In this document: in pieces, positions 56,926-64,000 of the stretch
How the letters are laid out: every line of letters starts with the position of its first letter
How positions within the stretch are numbered: the stretch's first letter is position 1
Source: Salsipaludibacter sp963735045
Lineage (GTDB): Bacteria > Actinomycetota > Nitriliruptoria > Nitriliruptorales > Nitriliruptoraceae
Assembly: GCA_963735045.1 (NCBI GenBank)
Contig: CAVTIZ010000003.1
Span: forward strand, 62,001-126,000
Direction: 5' to 3'
Length of the DNA stretch: 64,000 bases
The notes under the pieces: model-generated
Database searches by the model: none
Told to the model about the DNA's origin: nothing
Seen by the model: the letters and a program-made list of their open reading frames with translations, nothing else
Made by a program: the position numbers and the translations under genes

Positions 56926-57930
56926 ATGACACGCGTGTTCTCCGGCATGCAGCCCTCGGGTGGCCTGCACCTCGGCAACTACCTCGGTGCCCTGGTGAAC
57001 TGGGTGCGCATGCAGGACACCGCGGACGTCACCTACTGCGTGGTCGACCTGCACGCGATCACCGCGGGCCACGACCCGGCCACGTTGGCCGAGCGCACGC
57101 TTGGCCTCGCCACGGAGTTCGTGGCGGCCGGGGTCGACCCGGAGCGGTCCACCCTGTTCGTGCAGTCCCACCTCGGGGACGTCCACGCCGAGATGACCTG
57201 GCTGTTCGACGCCGTGGCCGGCGTGGGTGAGCTGCAGAAGATGCCGCAGTTCCGCGACAAGTCCGAGCGCGCCGTCGGCAAGCAGGCCCAGGTCAGTGCC
57301 GGCCTGTTGACCTACCCGGTGCTGCAGACGTCCGACATCCTGCTCTACGACGCCGACGAGGTGCCGGTCGGGGAGGACCAGGTCCACCACGTCGAGTTGG
57401 CACGCGACATCGGCGGCCGCTTCAACCACCGCTACGGCGAGGTGTTCGTGCTGCCGCGGGCGATCGTGCCCCCGGCGGCCGCCCGCGTGATGGACCTGCA
57501 GGACCCGACGGCGAAGATGTCGAAGTCGGCCGACTCCGACAAGGGGCTGATCAGCCTGCTCGACCCCCCCGACCGGATCGCGAAGAAGATCCGATCGGCC
57601 CAGACCGACTCGGGGCGTGAGGTCACCTTCGACCGCGCCGACAAGGCCGGCATCTCCAACCTGCTCGAGATCATGGCGGCCGCCACCCACCGCGACGTCG
57701 ACGCCCTGGTGGACGACTTCGCCGACAGCGGGTACGGCGACTTCAAGTCCGCCGTGGCCGAGGCCGTGGTCGAGATGCTGCGGCCCCTGCAGGAGCGCCA
57801 CGCCGAGCTCGTGGAGGACCCCGCCGAGATGCGCCGCCTGCTGGCCGAGGGCGCCGCCAAGGCCCGTGCCGTCAGTGCCCCCATCCTGGCCCGCGCCAAG
57901 GCCGCCATGGGCTTCCTGCCACCGACCTGA
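56926..57930 (+). CDS. trpS: Tryptophanyl-tRNA synthetase
   Basis: Charges tRNA-Trp. It has 334 residues, usual for bacterial class Ic TrpRS. The HIGH-like motif is GLHLGNYLGAL and the KMSKS loop is TAKMSKSADSDKG. FSGMQPSGGLHLGN at the start, and DEVPVGEDQVHHVELARDI, fit the family. ATG 56926 begins the conserved MTRVFSG. It is intact; the ABC exporter operon starts about 100 bases downstream under its own promoter. Confidence 0.97.
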   Translation: MTRVFSGMQPSGGLHLGNYLGALVNWVRMQDTADVTYCVVDLHAITAGHDPATLAERTLGLATEFVAAGVDPERSTLFVQSHLGDVHAEMTWLFDAVAGVGELQKMPQFRDKSERAVGKQAQVSAGLLTYPVLQTSDILLYDADEVPVGEDQVHHVELARDIGGRFNHRYGEVFVLPRAIVPPAAARVMDLQDPTAKMSKSADSDKGLISLLDPPDRIAKKIRSAQTDSGREVTFDRADKAGISNLLEIMAAATHRDVDALVDDFADSGYGDFKSAVAEAVVEMLRPLQERHAELVEDPAEMRRLLAEGAAKARAVSAPILARAKAAMGFLPPT

Positions 57931-57969
57931 CCCCCCGGCGCCCTCCCGGGCCCCTCCTTGGCTCGGGTC

Positions 57970-57998
57970 TTGACGAGAAAACTCAACAGGCGTAGAGT
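57970..57998 (+). promoter_or_regulatory. Promoter of the ABC exporter/TetR operon
   Basis: TTGACG (57970-57975), a 17-base spacer and TAGAGT (57993-57998) form the best sigma-70-type promoter in the window. It lies about 40 bases before the permease gene. Confidence 0.7.
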
Positions 57999-58017
57999 TC
58001 TCGGGACCGAAGAACTC
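57995..58017. promoter_or_regulatory. Probable TetR operator
   Basis: GAGTTCT (57995-58001) and AGAACTC (58011-58017) form a perfect 7-bp inverted repeat overlapping the -10 and start site. A related ACTCAAC also occurs at 57981 and 58014. The local TetR gene ends this operon, so autorepression is likely. Confidence 0.55.
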
Positions 58018-58036
58018 AACGGGCGATGACATTGCG

Positions 58037-59131
58037 GTGGTCGCCGGGACGGGGGCCGTCGTGTGGGCGATGATCGTCAAGGAGATGCGGCAGGTCCGGC
58101 GCGATCGACGCACGCTGGCCATGATGGTGGTGCTCCCCATCCTGTTGCTGGTGGTGTTCGGCTACGCCGCCCGGTTCGACGTGTCCGAGATCCGGGTCAC
58201 GCCGGCCACGCCCGCGGTGGCGACGGCCGCGGCCCAGCTGCCTCCTCCCTTCGTGGTGCAGGACGTGTCCGCCCTCGATCCCGAGGACGTCCTGCGTCGC
58301 GGCGACGCCGACGTCGCGATCGCGATCGTCGATGGGCATCCGACCGCCTACGTGGACGGGTCCAACCTGTTCACCGCCCAGGCCGCGTCCCAGGCGTTGC
58401 AGGCCGCTGCGTCGTCGGCGGCACCACAGCTCGTCGTCCAGGTCCTGTTCAACCCCGACCTCGAGACGTCGGCCGTGCTGGTCCCGGGCCTCGGTGGCCT
58501 GATCCTGGTCTTCATCGGCTCGCTGATCACGTCGCTGGGGGTGGTGCGCGAGCGCCAGGCCGGGACGCTGGAGCAGCTGGCGGTCATGCCGTTGCGCGCC
58601 AGCGACGTCTTCGTCGGGAAGGTCGCGCCCTACTTCGTGGTGGCCTCGCTGGACCTGGTGGTGGTGCTGGGCGTGGGCATCTGGATCTTCGACGTGCCCT
58701 TCGTGGGCAACCCGCTGTGGCTGGCGGTCGGGTCGCTGCTGTTCCTGTTCACGGCGTTGGGGATCGGGGTGCTGATCTCGACGGTGTCGGACAACCAGGG
58801 CCAGGCCATCCAGTTGGCGCTGATGACGGTGCTGCCCCAGGTGCTGCTGTCGGGCCTGATCTTCCCGCTGACGTCGATGGCGGCCGGGGTGCGCTGGATC
58901 GGCTACCTCCTGCCGCTGACCTGGTTCAACATCCTGGCCCGCGGGGTGATGCTCAAGGACGCGCCGTTGTCCGCGCTCGCACTGCCACTGGTGGTGCTGT
59001 CCGGGATGGCCGTCGTCGTCTCCGTCCTGGCGGTGTGGCGCTTCAACGCCGAGCTGCGTCCTGCCCGTTCGCCGGTCTCGGGAGGTCGCCAGGTGGTGGC
59101 CGAGGGCGCCGGCGCCGAGGCCTCGGCGTGA
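58037..59131 (+). CDS. ABC-2 type exporter permease
   Basis: 364 residues from GTG 58037; GTG 58061 or ATG 58070 are shorter alternatives. The N-terminal helix (MVVLPILLLVVFGYAARFD) is followed by a long extracytoplasmic loop (about residues 40-150) and five further helices, the YbhS/YbhR layout. VRERQAGTLEQLAVMPLRAS and LPQVLLSGLIFPLTSM are family motifs. It ends in a GTGA overlap with the first ATPase. It would export a drug or lipid-like compound. Confidence 0.88.
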   Translation: MVAGTGAVVWAMIVKEMRQVRRDRRTLAMMVVLPILLLVVFGYAARFDVSEIRVTPATPAVATAAAQLPPPFVVQDVSALDPEDVLRRGDADVAIAIVDGHPTAYVDGSNLFTAQAASQALQAAASSAAPQLVVQVLFNPDLETSAVLVPGLGGLILVFIGSLITSLGVVRERQAGTLEQLAVMPLRASDVFVGKVAPYFVVASLDLVVVLGVGIWIFDVPFVGNPLWLAVGSLLFLFTALGIGVLISTVSDNQGQAIQLALMTVLPQVLLSGLIFPLTSMAAGVRWIGYLLPLTWFNILARGVMLKDAPLSALALPLVVLSGMAVVVSVLAVWRFNAELRPARSPVSGGRQVVAEGAGAEASA

Positions 59132-59979
59132 ACTGGGGACTGGACGGGGTCACCGTGGCCTTCGGCGACCGGACCGCGCTCGACGACGTGACCTGCACGG
59201 TCGAGCCCGGGCGGGTCGAGGTCGTGATCGGCCCCGACGGTGCCGGCAAGACCACGCTCGCGCGCGTGCTCGTCGGGCTGGTGGCGGCCGCCGCCGGCCG
59301 GGTGTCGCGACCGGGCCCGCGGGCGCTGGGCTACCAGCCGGAGTCCGCGGGGACCTGGCGAGACCTGTCGGTGTCGGAGAACCTGGCCTTCGTGGCCGCC
59401 TCGCGTGGCGGCGGTGACGGGCTCGCGTCCCGGACCGCCGACCTGCTGGCGGTCACCGGCCTGGACGGGGCCGGTGACCGTCTCGCCGGTGAGCTGTCGG
59501 GCGGGATGCGTCAGAAGCTGGCCGTGGCGATGGCGATGCTCCCGCGTCCCGACCTGCTGGTGCTGGACGAGCCCACGACCGGCCTGGACCCGGTCAGCCG
59601 CGCCGACCTGTGGCGGCTGCTCGCGCGGGCCGCCGGGGAGGGCGCGGCGATCCTGGCGACCACCGCCTACCTCGACGAGGCCCAGCGGGCGGACCACGTG
59701 GTGGTGTTGGACTCCGGAGCGGTGCTGGTGAGCGGCACCGCCGAGGAGATCCGGTCGTCGTTCCCCGGTCGGCTGGTGGCCGGTGACCACCGCGCCGAGA
59801 CGCGGCCGTCGTGGCGTCGCGGTCGCCAGTGGCGGACCTGGGTGCGCGAGCCGGGCGACGACCCCGGGGACCCGGGCGGGGTCGACGTGGACGACGACCG
59901 GCACTCCCGTCGCCTCGAACCCGACCTCGAGGACGTGGTGATGGCGGCGGCCATCCGGCGACGCGGCGGTGTGGCATGA
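59128..59979 (+). CDS. ABC exporter ATP-binding protein (first of two)
   Basis: 283 residues. Walker A is GPDGAGKTTLARVL, the signature is LSGGMRQKLAVAM, and Walker B is LLVLDEPTTGLDP. The Q-loop falls at LGYQPESAGTWRDL. The last 50 residues are Arg- and Asp-rich and unlike ordinary ATPases of this family. GTG 59128 overlaps the permease stop, and its own stop overlaps the next ATPase. Together the two ATPases match the two halves of YbhF. Confidence 0.9.
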   Translation: MNWGLDGVTVAFGDRTALDDVTCTVEPGRVEVVIGPDGAGKTTLARVLVGLVAAAAGRVSRPGPRALGYQPESAGTWRDLSVSENLAFVAASRGGGDGLASRTADLLAVTGLDGAGDRLAGELSGGMRQKLAVAMAMLPRPDLLVLDEPTTGLDPVSRADLWRLLARAAGEGAAILATTAYLDEAQRADHVVVLDSGAVLVSGTAEEIRSSFPGRLVAGDHRAETRPSWRRGRQWRTWVREPGDDPGDPGGVDVDDDRHSRRLEPDLEDVVMAAAIRRRGGVA

Positions 59980-60848
59980 CGGCGTTGGCACGGACCATCG
60001 ACCTGCGCCGGGACTTCGGTGACGCCCGTGCCGTGGACGGGGTCAGCCTCGCCGTCGAGCCGGGCGAGGTGGTCGGGCTGCTGGGGGCCAACGGTGCCGG
60101 CAAGACGACCCTGATCCGGCTGCTGCTGGGCCTGCTGGCGCCGACGGCGGGGCGGGTGGAGCTGTTCGGCGAGGCACCGTCGCTGTCCACGCGGCGCTCC
60201 CTGGGCTACATGCCCCAGGGCCTCGGGCTCTACGAGGACCTGACGGTGGAGGAGAACCTGGCCTTCCAGTCGGCCGCGTTCGGCGTGGAGCCGCCGGCGC
60301 TGGAGGGCGACCTCGAGGACGTCCGGGGGACGGTCGTCGCCGAGCTCTCGCTCGGCCTTCGTCGTCGGGTGGCGTTCGCCGCGGCGTTGGGCCACGGTCC
60401 CCGCCTGCTGGTGCTGGACGAGCCCACCTCCGGGGTCGGCCCGCTCGGTCGCTCGGACCTGTGGGACACCATCCATGGGGCGGCCGACGACGGCGCCGGC
60501 GTGCTGGTCACGACCCACTACATGGACGAGGCCGAGCAGTGCGACCGGCTGGTCATCCTCGCCCGCGGTCGACAGGTCGCCGCCGGCACGGTGGCGGAGG
60601 TGGTCGGCGATCGACAGGTGGTCGAGGTCGCCACGCCGCCGGCGGCCGCGCTCGTGCGGCTTGCCGATGCCGGGCTGCTCGCCCTGCCGGCCGGTCGTCG
60701 AGTCCGCGTGGTGACGTCGGACCGCGCCCGGGTCCGCGCGGTGCTGGCCGGCGAGACCGGCGAGGCCGGGGTCGGCGTCGAGCGCGTGCCGGCCACCCTG
60801 GAGGAGGCGTTCATGGCCGCCGTGGCCGGTGACGAGGTGGCGGCCTGA
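59976..60848 (+). CDS. ABC exporter ATP-binding protein (second of two)
   Basis: 290 residues. Walker A is GANGAGKTTLIRLL and the Q-loop is LGYMPQGLGLYEDL. The signature motif is degenerate (LSLGLRRRVAFAA), and the D-loop reads GVGPLGR instead of GLDP. Such asymmetry is common in two-ATPase exporters where one site is less active. TTHYMDEAEQCDRLVIL is the H-loop region. ATG 59976 overlaps the previous stop as ATGA. With the first ATPase it would form a heterodimer driving the single permease. Confidence 0.9.
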   Translation: MTALARTIDLRRDFGDARAVDGVSLAVEPGEVVGLLGANGAGKTTLIRLLLGLLAPTAGRVELFGEAPSLSTRRSLGYMPQGLGLYEDLTVEENLAFQSAAFGVEPPALEGDLEDVRGTVVAELSLGLRRRVAFAAALGHGPRLLVLDEPTSGVGPLGRSDLWDTIHGAADDGAGVLVTTHYMDEAEQCDRLVILARGRQVAAGTVAEVVGDRQVVEVATPPAAALVRLADAGLLALPAGRRVRVVTSDRARVRAVLAGETGEAGVGVERVPATLEEAFMAAVAGDEVAA

Positions 60849-61423
60849 TGGCGCGGTCGGGGCGACGGCCCGGGGACAACGACACGCGGGGGGAGGTGCT
60901 GGCCGCAGCCCGTGCGACCTTCGCCGAGCACGGCTACCACGGCGCGACGATCCGGGCGATCGCCGGCCGCGCCGACGTCGATCCGGCGCTGGTGCACCAC
61001 TACTTCGGGACCAAGGACGACCTGTTCGCGGCCGCGGTGCGCCTGCCGATGCGGCCGGCCGCGTTCGCCGAGCACATCATCGGTCCGGGCCTGGACGGGG
61101 CGGGGGAGCGGATGGCCGCCGCGTTCTTCGGGGTGTGGGAGGACCCGACGACCCGGGACGGGCTGCTGACGATGCTGCGGGGCGCGTTCGCCACCGAACA
61201 GGGCGCCGCGGTGCTGCGCGACTTCTTCGGCGCGGTCCTGGTCCGGCGACTGGCCGGTCACCTCGAGGGTGACGCCGCCGAACTGCGGATGACCCTGGCG
61301 GCCGCCCACCTGGTGGGCATCGCCGTCCTCCGCTACGTCGTCGGCTTCCCCGACCTCGTCGCTGCGTCGGTCGACGACCTCGTGGCACTGGTCGGACCCC
61401 GCCTGCAGGGCTATCTCGATTGA
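60848..61423 (+). CDS. TetR family transcriptional regulator
   Basis: 191 residues. The N-terminal helix-turn-helix reads VLAAARATFAEHGYHGATI, then RADVDPALVHHYFGTKDDLF. The C-terminal TetR_C_17-like domain would bind an inducer, probably the exporter's substrate. Its ATG shares one base with the preceding stop. It is last in the exporter operon, and an inverted repeat overlaps the operon promoter, so it likely represses its own operon. The 3' end forms the first unit of a tandem repeat. Confidence 0.92.
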   Translation: MARSGRRPGDNDTRGEVLAAARATFAEHGYHGATIRAIAGRADVDPALVHHYFGTKDDLFAAAVRLPMRPAAFAEHIIGPGLDGAGERMAAAFFGVWEDPTTRDGLLTMLRGAFATEQGAAVLRDFFGAVLVRRLAGHLEGDAAELRMTLAAAHLVGIAVLRYVVGFPDLVAASVDDLVALVGPRLQGYLD

Positions 61424-61545
61424 TGCCTGCAGGGCTATCTCGATTGATGCCTGCAGGGCTGTCTCGATTGATGCCTGCAGGGCTATCTCGATTGATGCCT
61501 GCAGGGCTGTCTCGAGTGATGCCTGCAGGGCGGTCTCGACGGCGC
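61402..61545 (+). repeat. 24-bp tandem repeat, six copies
   Basis: CCTGCAGGGCTATCTCGATT plus TGATG recurs with exact 24-base spacing at 61402, 61426, 61450, 61474, 61498 and 61522. Some copies have GCTGTCTCG or GCGGTCTCG. The first copy encodes the last residues and stop of the TetR protein (LQGYLD), and each later copy repeats that stop codon. No spacers, so it is not CRISPR. Confidence 0.95.
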
Positions 61546-61560
61546 CGAGACGACGGGCGC

Positions 61561-61566
61561 TAGCGT
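61561..61566 (+). promoter_or_regulatory. Putative -10 element TAGCGT upstream of the PIG-L gene
   Basis: TAGCGT lies right after the 24-bp repeats and 40 bases before GTG 61607, matching the hexamer before the photolyase gene. Confidence 0.4.
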
Positions 61567-61591
61567 GCTCGGTCGCCGAACCGGGATCGCC

Positions 61592-61636
61592 GTGGAAGGA
61601 GTCGACGTGGAGGGAGCCGACGTGGAGGGAGCCGAC
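61592..61636 (+). repeat. 15-bp tandem repeat, three copies, each with a ribosome site and GTG
   Basis: GTGGAAGGAGTCGAC (61592) is followed by two copies of GTGGAGGGAGCCGAC (61607 and 61622). Each carries a GTG and a purine-rich site that serves the next GTG, so three possible starts of the PIG-L gene are in frame. Confidence 0.85.
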
Positions 61637-62398
61637 GTCCAACGACTGCTGGTGGTGGTCGCCCACCCCGACGACGAGACCTTCGGAACCGGATCGCTGC
61701 TCGCCCACGCCTCCCGGGCGGGGGTGGTCGTCACGGTGGCCTGTGCGACCCGGGGCGAGGCCGGGGACCCGACCCCCGGCAGCGTCGCCGACGGGTCGAC
61801 GCTGGCCGACGTGCGCGAGGCCGAGCTGCACGCCGCGGCAGCCCTGCTGGGCGTCGACGACGTGGTCGTGTGGGACTGGAAGGACTCCGGCATGGACGGT
61901 GTGCCGGAGGCCGACACCCTGTGCGGCTCGTCGTTGGACGACGTGGTGGCCGCCGTCGCCGACCTGGTGGAGGATCGCCGCCCGACCGTCGTGGTGACGC
62001 TGGACGGCAGCGACGGCCACCGCGACCACGCCAGGGTTCGCGACGCCACGCTGGCCGCGTCCGCGGCCACGTCGTGGTCGCCGTCGCGCGTGTACCTGCA
62101 CTGCCTGCCGCGTCGGCTGATGCGGCGCTGGGAGGCCGAGCTGCGACGTCGCAATCCCGACGCGGCCCACCTCGGTGTCGGTGAGCTCGGGACCCCCGAC
62201 GACCAGGTCACGACGCTGCTGGACACCAGCGACCTGCTCGACCTCCGGGAGCGGGCCATGGCCGCGCATGCCTCCCAGACCCCTCCCTACGACGTGATGC
62301 CGCCGGACCTGCGTCGCGACTTCCTGGCAACCGACGCACTGCGGCGCGTGCATCCCCCGTGGCCGGACGACGCGACCGTCGAGCGTCGGTTGTTCTGA
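61607..62398 (+). CDS. PIG-L family deacetylase
   Basis: 263 residues if GTG 61607 is used; 61592 and 61622 are equally placed alternatives. VVVAHPDDETFGTGSLLAH contains the zinc ligands (H-P-D-D), and GSDGHRDHARVRDATL the third His. The family removes acetyl groups from GlcNAc-type compounds, as in mycothiol (MshB), bacillithiol or N-acetylglucosamine lipids. WDWKDSGMDG fits too. It is not clearly MshB or Mca. It stands alone, with the promoter motif just upstream and the PadR module next. Confidence 0.88.
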   Translation: MEGADVEGADVQRLLVVVAHPDDETFGTGSLLAHASRAGVVVTVACATRGEAGDPTPGSVADGSTLADVREAELHAAAALLGVDDVVVWDWKDSGMDGVPEADTLCGSSLDDVVAAVADLVEDRRPTVVVTLDGSDGHRDHARVRDATLAASAATSWSPSRVYLHCLPRRLMRRWEAELRRRNPDAAHLGVGELGTPDDQVTTLLDTSDLLDLRERAMAAHASQTPPYDVMPPDLRRDFLATDALRRVHPPWPDDATVERRLF

Positions 62399-62494
62399 CC
62401 GACCGAGTCCGGTTCCGGCGTCATGGCGTCCCGAGGACCAGCGGTGCCTGTGGGACGCGTCGTGCCCGGGGTGCCCGCCCCCCGTTGCGCGACC

Positions 62495-62542
62495 CGCTAC
62501 CAAGTGTTACTTTGTACCAGTAGTCAGTGATGCTTGGTAGCG
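62495..62542. promoter_or_regulatory. Probable PadR operator
   Basis: CGCTACCAAG (62495-62504) and CTTGGTAGCG (62533-62542) form a perfect 10-bp inverted repeat with 28 bases between, 85 bases upstream of padR. The enclosed GTTACTTTGTACCAGTAGTC is AT-rich for this genome and probably holds the promoter. Confidence 0.6.
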
Positions 62543-62626
62543 GATGGCAGGTTCTCGTCAGCCGAGGTCGCTGGCGCCAGGGGTTCCTGGCAGCGGTGAC
62601 GTCGACCCAGCTCGGAGGAGTGGTCC

Positions 62627-62986
62627 GTGGGCAGGCAGATGACCGAGATGCTCAAGGGCACGTTGGAGGGCATCGTGCTCGCGATCCTGTCCGGCCAGCC
62701 CGCGTACGGCTACGAGATCACGGCATCGCTGCGCGACAGGGGCTTCGCCGACATCGCCGAGGGAACCGTCTACGCGCTGCTCATCAGGATCGAGAAGCGT
62801 GGGCTGGTCGACGTGGAGAAGGTCCCGTCCGAGAAGGGGCCGCCGCGCAAGGTGTACTCCGTCAACGACCTGGGCCGCAGCCACCTCGACGAGTTCTGGA
62901 GGAACTGGAGCTTCCTCACCCGACGACTCGACCAGCTCCACGACGAAGGGAGACAGCCATGGCCAGCACGTGGATCGAGCGAGTGA
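62627..62986 (+). CDS. PadR family transcriptional regulator
   Basis: 119 residues. MLKGTLEGIVLAILSGQPAY and GYEITASLRDRGFADIAEGT form the winged helix, and TVYALLIRIEKRGLVDVEKV the recognition helix and wing. The C-terminal dimerisation helix is short, as in PadR subfamily 2. GTG 62627 follows GGAGGAG. Its 3' end overlaps the DUF1048 gene by 28 bases. It probably represses this exporter operon through the upstream inverted repeat. Confidence 0.92.
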   Translation: MGRQMTEMLKGTLEGIVLAILSGQPAYGYEITASLRDRGFADIAEGTVYALLIRIEKRGLVDVEKVPSEKGPPRKVYSVNDLGRSHLDEFWRNWSFLTRRLDQLHDEGRQPWPARGSSE

Positions 62987-63324
62987 CCGGATCGATCGAG
63001 CACAAGCGGCACTACCGGCAGTACCGGGCGCGCAAGCAGGGGCTCCCCGCGAACTACCGCGCATCAGTCGACGCCCTGGAGCGGTACCTGCTGTACTTCG
63101 GGGCGATCGCGCAGGGCGATGTCCTCGTGTCGATGCTCGACGACCTCCTCGACCTCTTCGAGCAGGCCGCGGCGAACGCGACCCCGATCCGGGCGATCGT
63201 CGGGGACGACCCGGTGGCGTTCGCGGAGGACTTCCTCCACAACTACGCGGACGGCCAGTGGATCAACAAGGAGCGCGACCGGCTGGTGCAGGCCATCGAT
63301 CGCGCCGAGAGGGACTCGGCGTGA
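62959..63324 (+). CDS. DUF1048 family protein
   Basis: 121 residues, all-helical in appearance. EHKRHYRQYRARKQGLPANY and YLLYFGAIAQGDVLVSMLDD are recognisable DUF1048 features, as is the FAEDFLHNYADGQWINKERD end. Function is unknown, but the family regularly lies between a PadR regulator and a drug-type ABC transporter, as here. ATG 62959 follows GAAGGGAG. The stop overlaps the ATPase start (GTGA). Confidence 0.88.
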   Translation: MASTWIERVTGSIEHKRHYRQYRARKQGLPANYRASVDALERYLLYFGAIAQGDVLVSMLDDLLDLFEQAAANATPIRAIVGDDPVAFAEDFLHNYADGQWINKERDRLVQAIDRAERDSA

Positions 63325-64000
63325 CGGCCGGGACACCGGTCCGGGAGACGCCCGGGCAGGCCCGGGCGCCGGCGATCCGGGTCCGGGGCCTGGAGAAGTC
63401 CTACGGGGACGTGGAGGTGCTGCGCGGGGTGGACTTCGACGTGGCCCGGGGCAGCATCTTCGCCCTGCTCGGCTCGAACGGCGCGGGCAAGACCACGGTC
63501 GTGAACATCCTGGCCACGTTGCGGACAGCCGATGCGGGCACGGCCAGCGTCTGCAGCCTGGACGTCGCCGCCCGCGCCGGCGACGTCCGCGAGTCGATCA
63601 GCCTCACCGGACAGTTCGCCGCCGTCGACGACGTCCTCACCGGGCGGGAGAACCTGGTCCTGGTTGCCCGGCTGCGCCACCTCGAGGATCCGGGCGGGAT
63701 CGCCGACGTCCTGCTGGGCCGCTTCGGGTTGGTCGACGCGGCTGCACGCAGGGTGTCGACGTACTCGGGTGGCATGCGCCGCCGCCTCGACATCGCGATG
63801 GGCCTGATCGGGACGCCACCGGTCATCTTCCTCGACGAACCGACGACCGGGCTCGACCCCCAGGCGCGCGTCGAGGTGTGGCAGGCGGTCCGCGAACTCG
63901 CCGAGCAGGGCACCACCGTGCTGCTCACCACGCAGTACCTGGACGAGGCCGAACACCTCGCCGACCGGATCGCGATCCTCCACCGGGGTCGGATCGTCGT
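63321..64000 (+). CDS. DrrA-type ABC transporter ATP-binding protein (3' truncated)
   Basis: The first 226 residues of a daunorubicin-resistance-type ATPase; the right edge cuts the gene. Walker A is GSNGAGKTTVVNIL, the signature YSGGMRRRLDIAMGL and Walker B VIFLDEPTTGLDP, and TTQYLDEAEHLADRIAIL follows. SLTGQFAAVDDVLTGRENL is diagnostic of the DrrA group. GTG 63321 overlaps the DUF1048 stop. The permease is expected just beyond the window. Confidence 0.93.
   Translation, partial: MTAGTPVRETPGQARAPAIRVRGLEKSYGDVEVLRGVDFDVARGSIFALLGSNGAGKTTVVNILATLRTADAGTASVCSLDVAARAGDVRESISLTGQFAAVDDVLTGRENLVLVARLRHLEDPGGIADVLLGRFGLVDAAARRVSTYSGGMRRRLDIAMGLIGTPPVIFLDEPTTGLDPQARVEVWQAVRELAEQGTTVLLTTQYLDEAEHLADRIAILHRGRIV

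Noticed and set aside
61402..61545. Tandem repeat as a CRISPR array
   Set aside because: Units abut directly with no spacers, and no cas genes are near.

Overview
The window is 64 kb of very GC-rich DNA whose genes use G or C at most third codon positions. Two proteins carry cell wall-binding repeat 2 domains, and purN-purH, folD, mdh and trpS are of actinobacterial type. The best guess is a high-GC actinobacterium of the Nitriliruptoria/Euzebya kind. That is an inference from gene style, not from a marker gene. No rRNA, tRNA, CRISPR array, insertion sequence or phage gene was recognised.

Layout. 0-3.7 kb is a maltose-type ABC importer: malE (cut at the left edge), malF (frameshifted) and malG. 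3.7-10.3 kb holds housekeeping genes (purN, purH, folD, mdh), a lipoprotein and a cell-wall-binding protein. 10.3-13.6 kb is one large secreted protein joining a zinc metallopeptidase, a von Willebrand D domain and ankyrin repeats. 13.7-17.9 kb has a PPOX-fold oxidoreductase, a cell-wall-anchored M15 peptidase, a CGNR zinc-finger regulator and a MATE exporter.

18-47 kb is an exopolysaccharide/cell-surface locus. It holds a C-methyltransferase, two Wzz-like proteins, glycosyltransferases, an O-antigen-ligase/polymerase protein, a pyruvyl transferase, an F420-dehydrogenase-like protein, a Wzx-type flippase and a large secreted lectin-like repeat protein. It ends in a nucleotide-sugar module of glucose-1-phosphate cytidylyltransferase, an epimerase/dehydratase and two more C-methyltransferases. 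The locus is riddled with single-base frame breaks. From 24.9 to 33 kb no long frame survives, yet protein fragments still show secreted lectin-like, fibronectin-like and right-handed beta-helix proteins. A probable c-di-GMP-I riboswitch precedes the first of these.

47-53.8 kb is intact and tightly coupled, and all on the minus strand: an HPr-kinase-like protein, a glycerophosphodiesterase, an unusual nucleotidyltransferase, a Tat-exported small protein, a PqqD-like protein and three glycosyltransferases, several joined by ATGA/GTGA overlaps. It resembles accessory sets of RiPP and envelope-modification clusters without matching one I know, and is the best candidate here for an undescribed system.

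53.9-64 kb returns to ordinary genes: class II photolyase, GNAT acetyltransferase, a secreted acidic protein, trpS, a TetR-controlled ABC exporter, a PIG-L deacetylase, and a PadR/DUF1048/ABC module cut by the right edge. A hexamer of the form TAGSCT/TAGCGT recurs 28-54 bases before many start codons and probably marks the usual -10 element. Clear operator-like inverted repeats precede the TetR-linked and PadR-linked operons.
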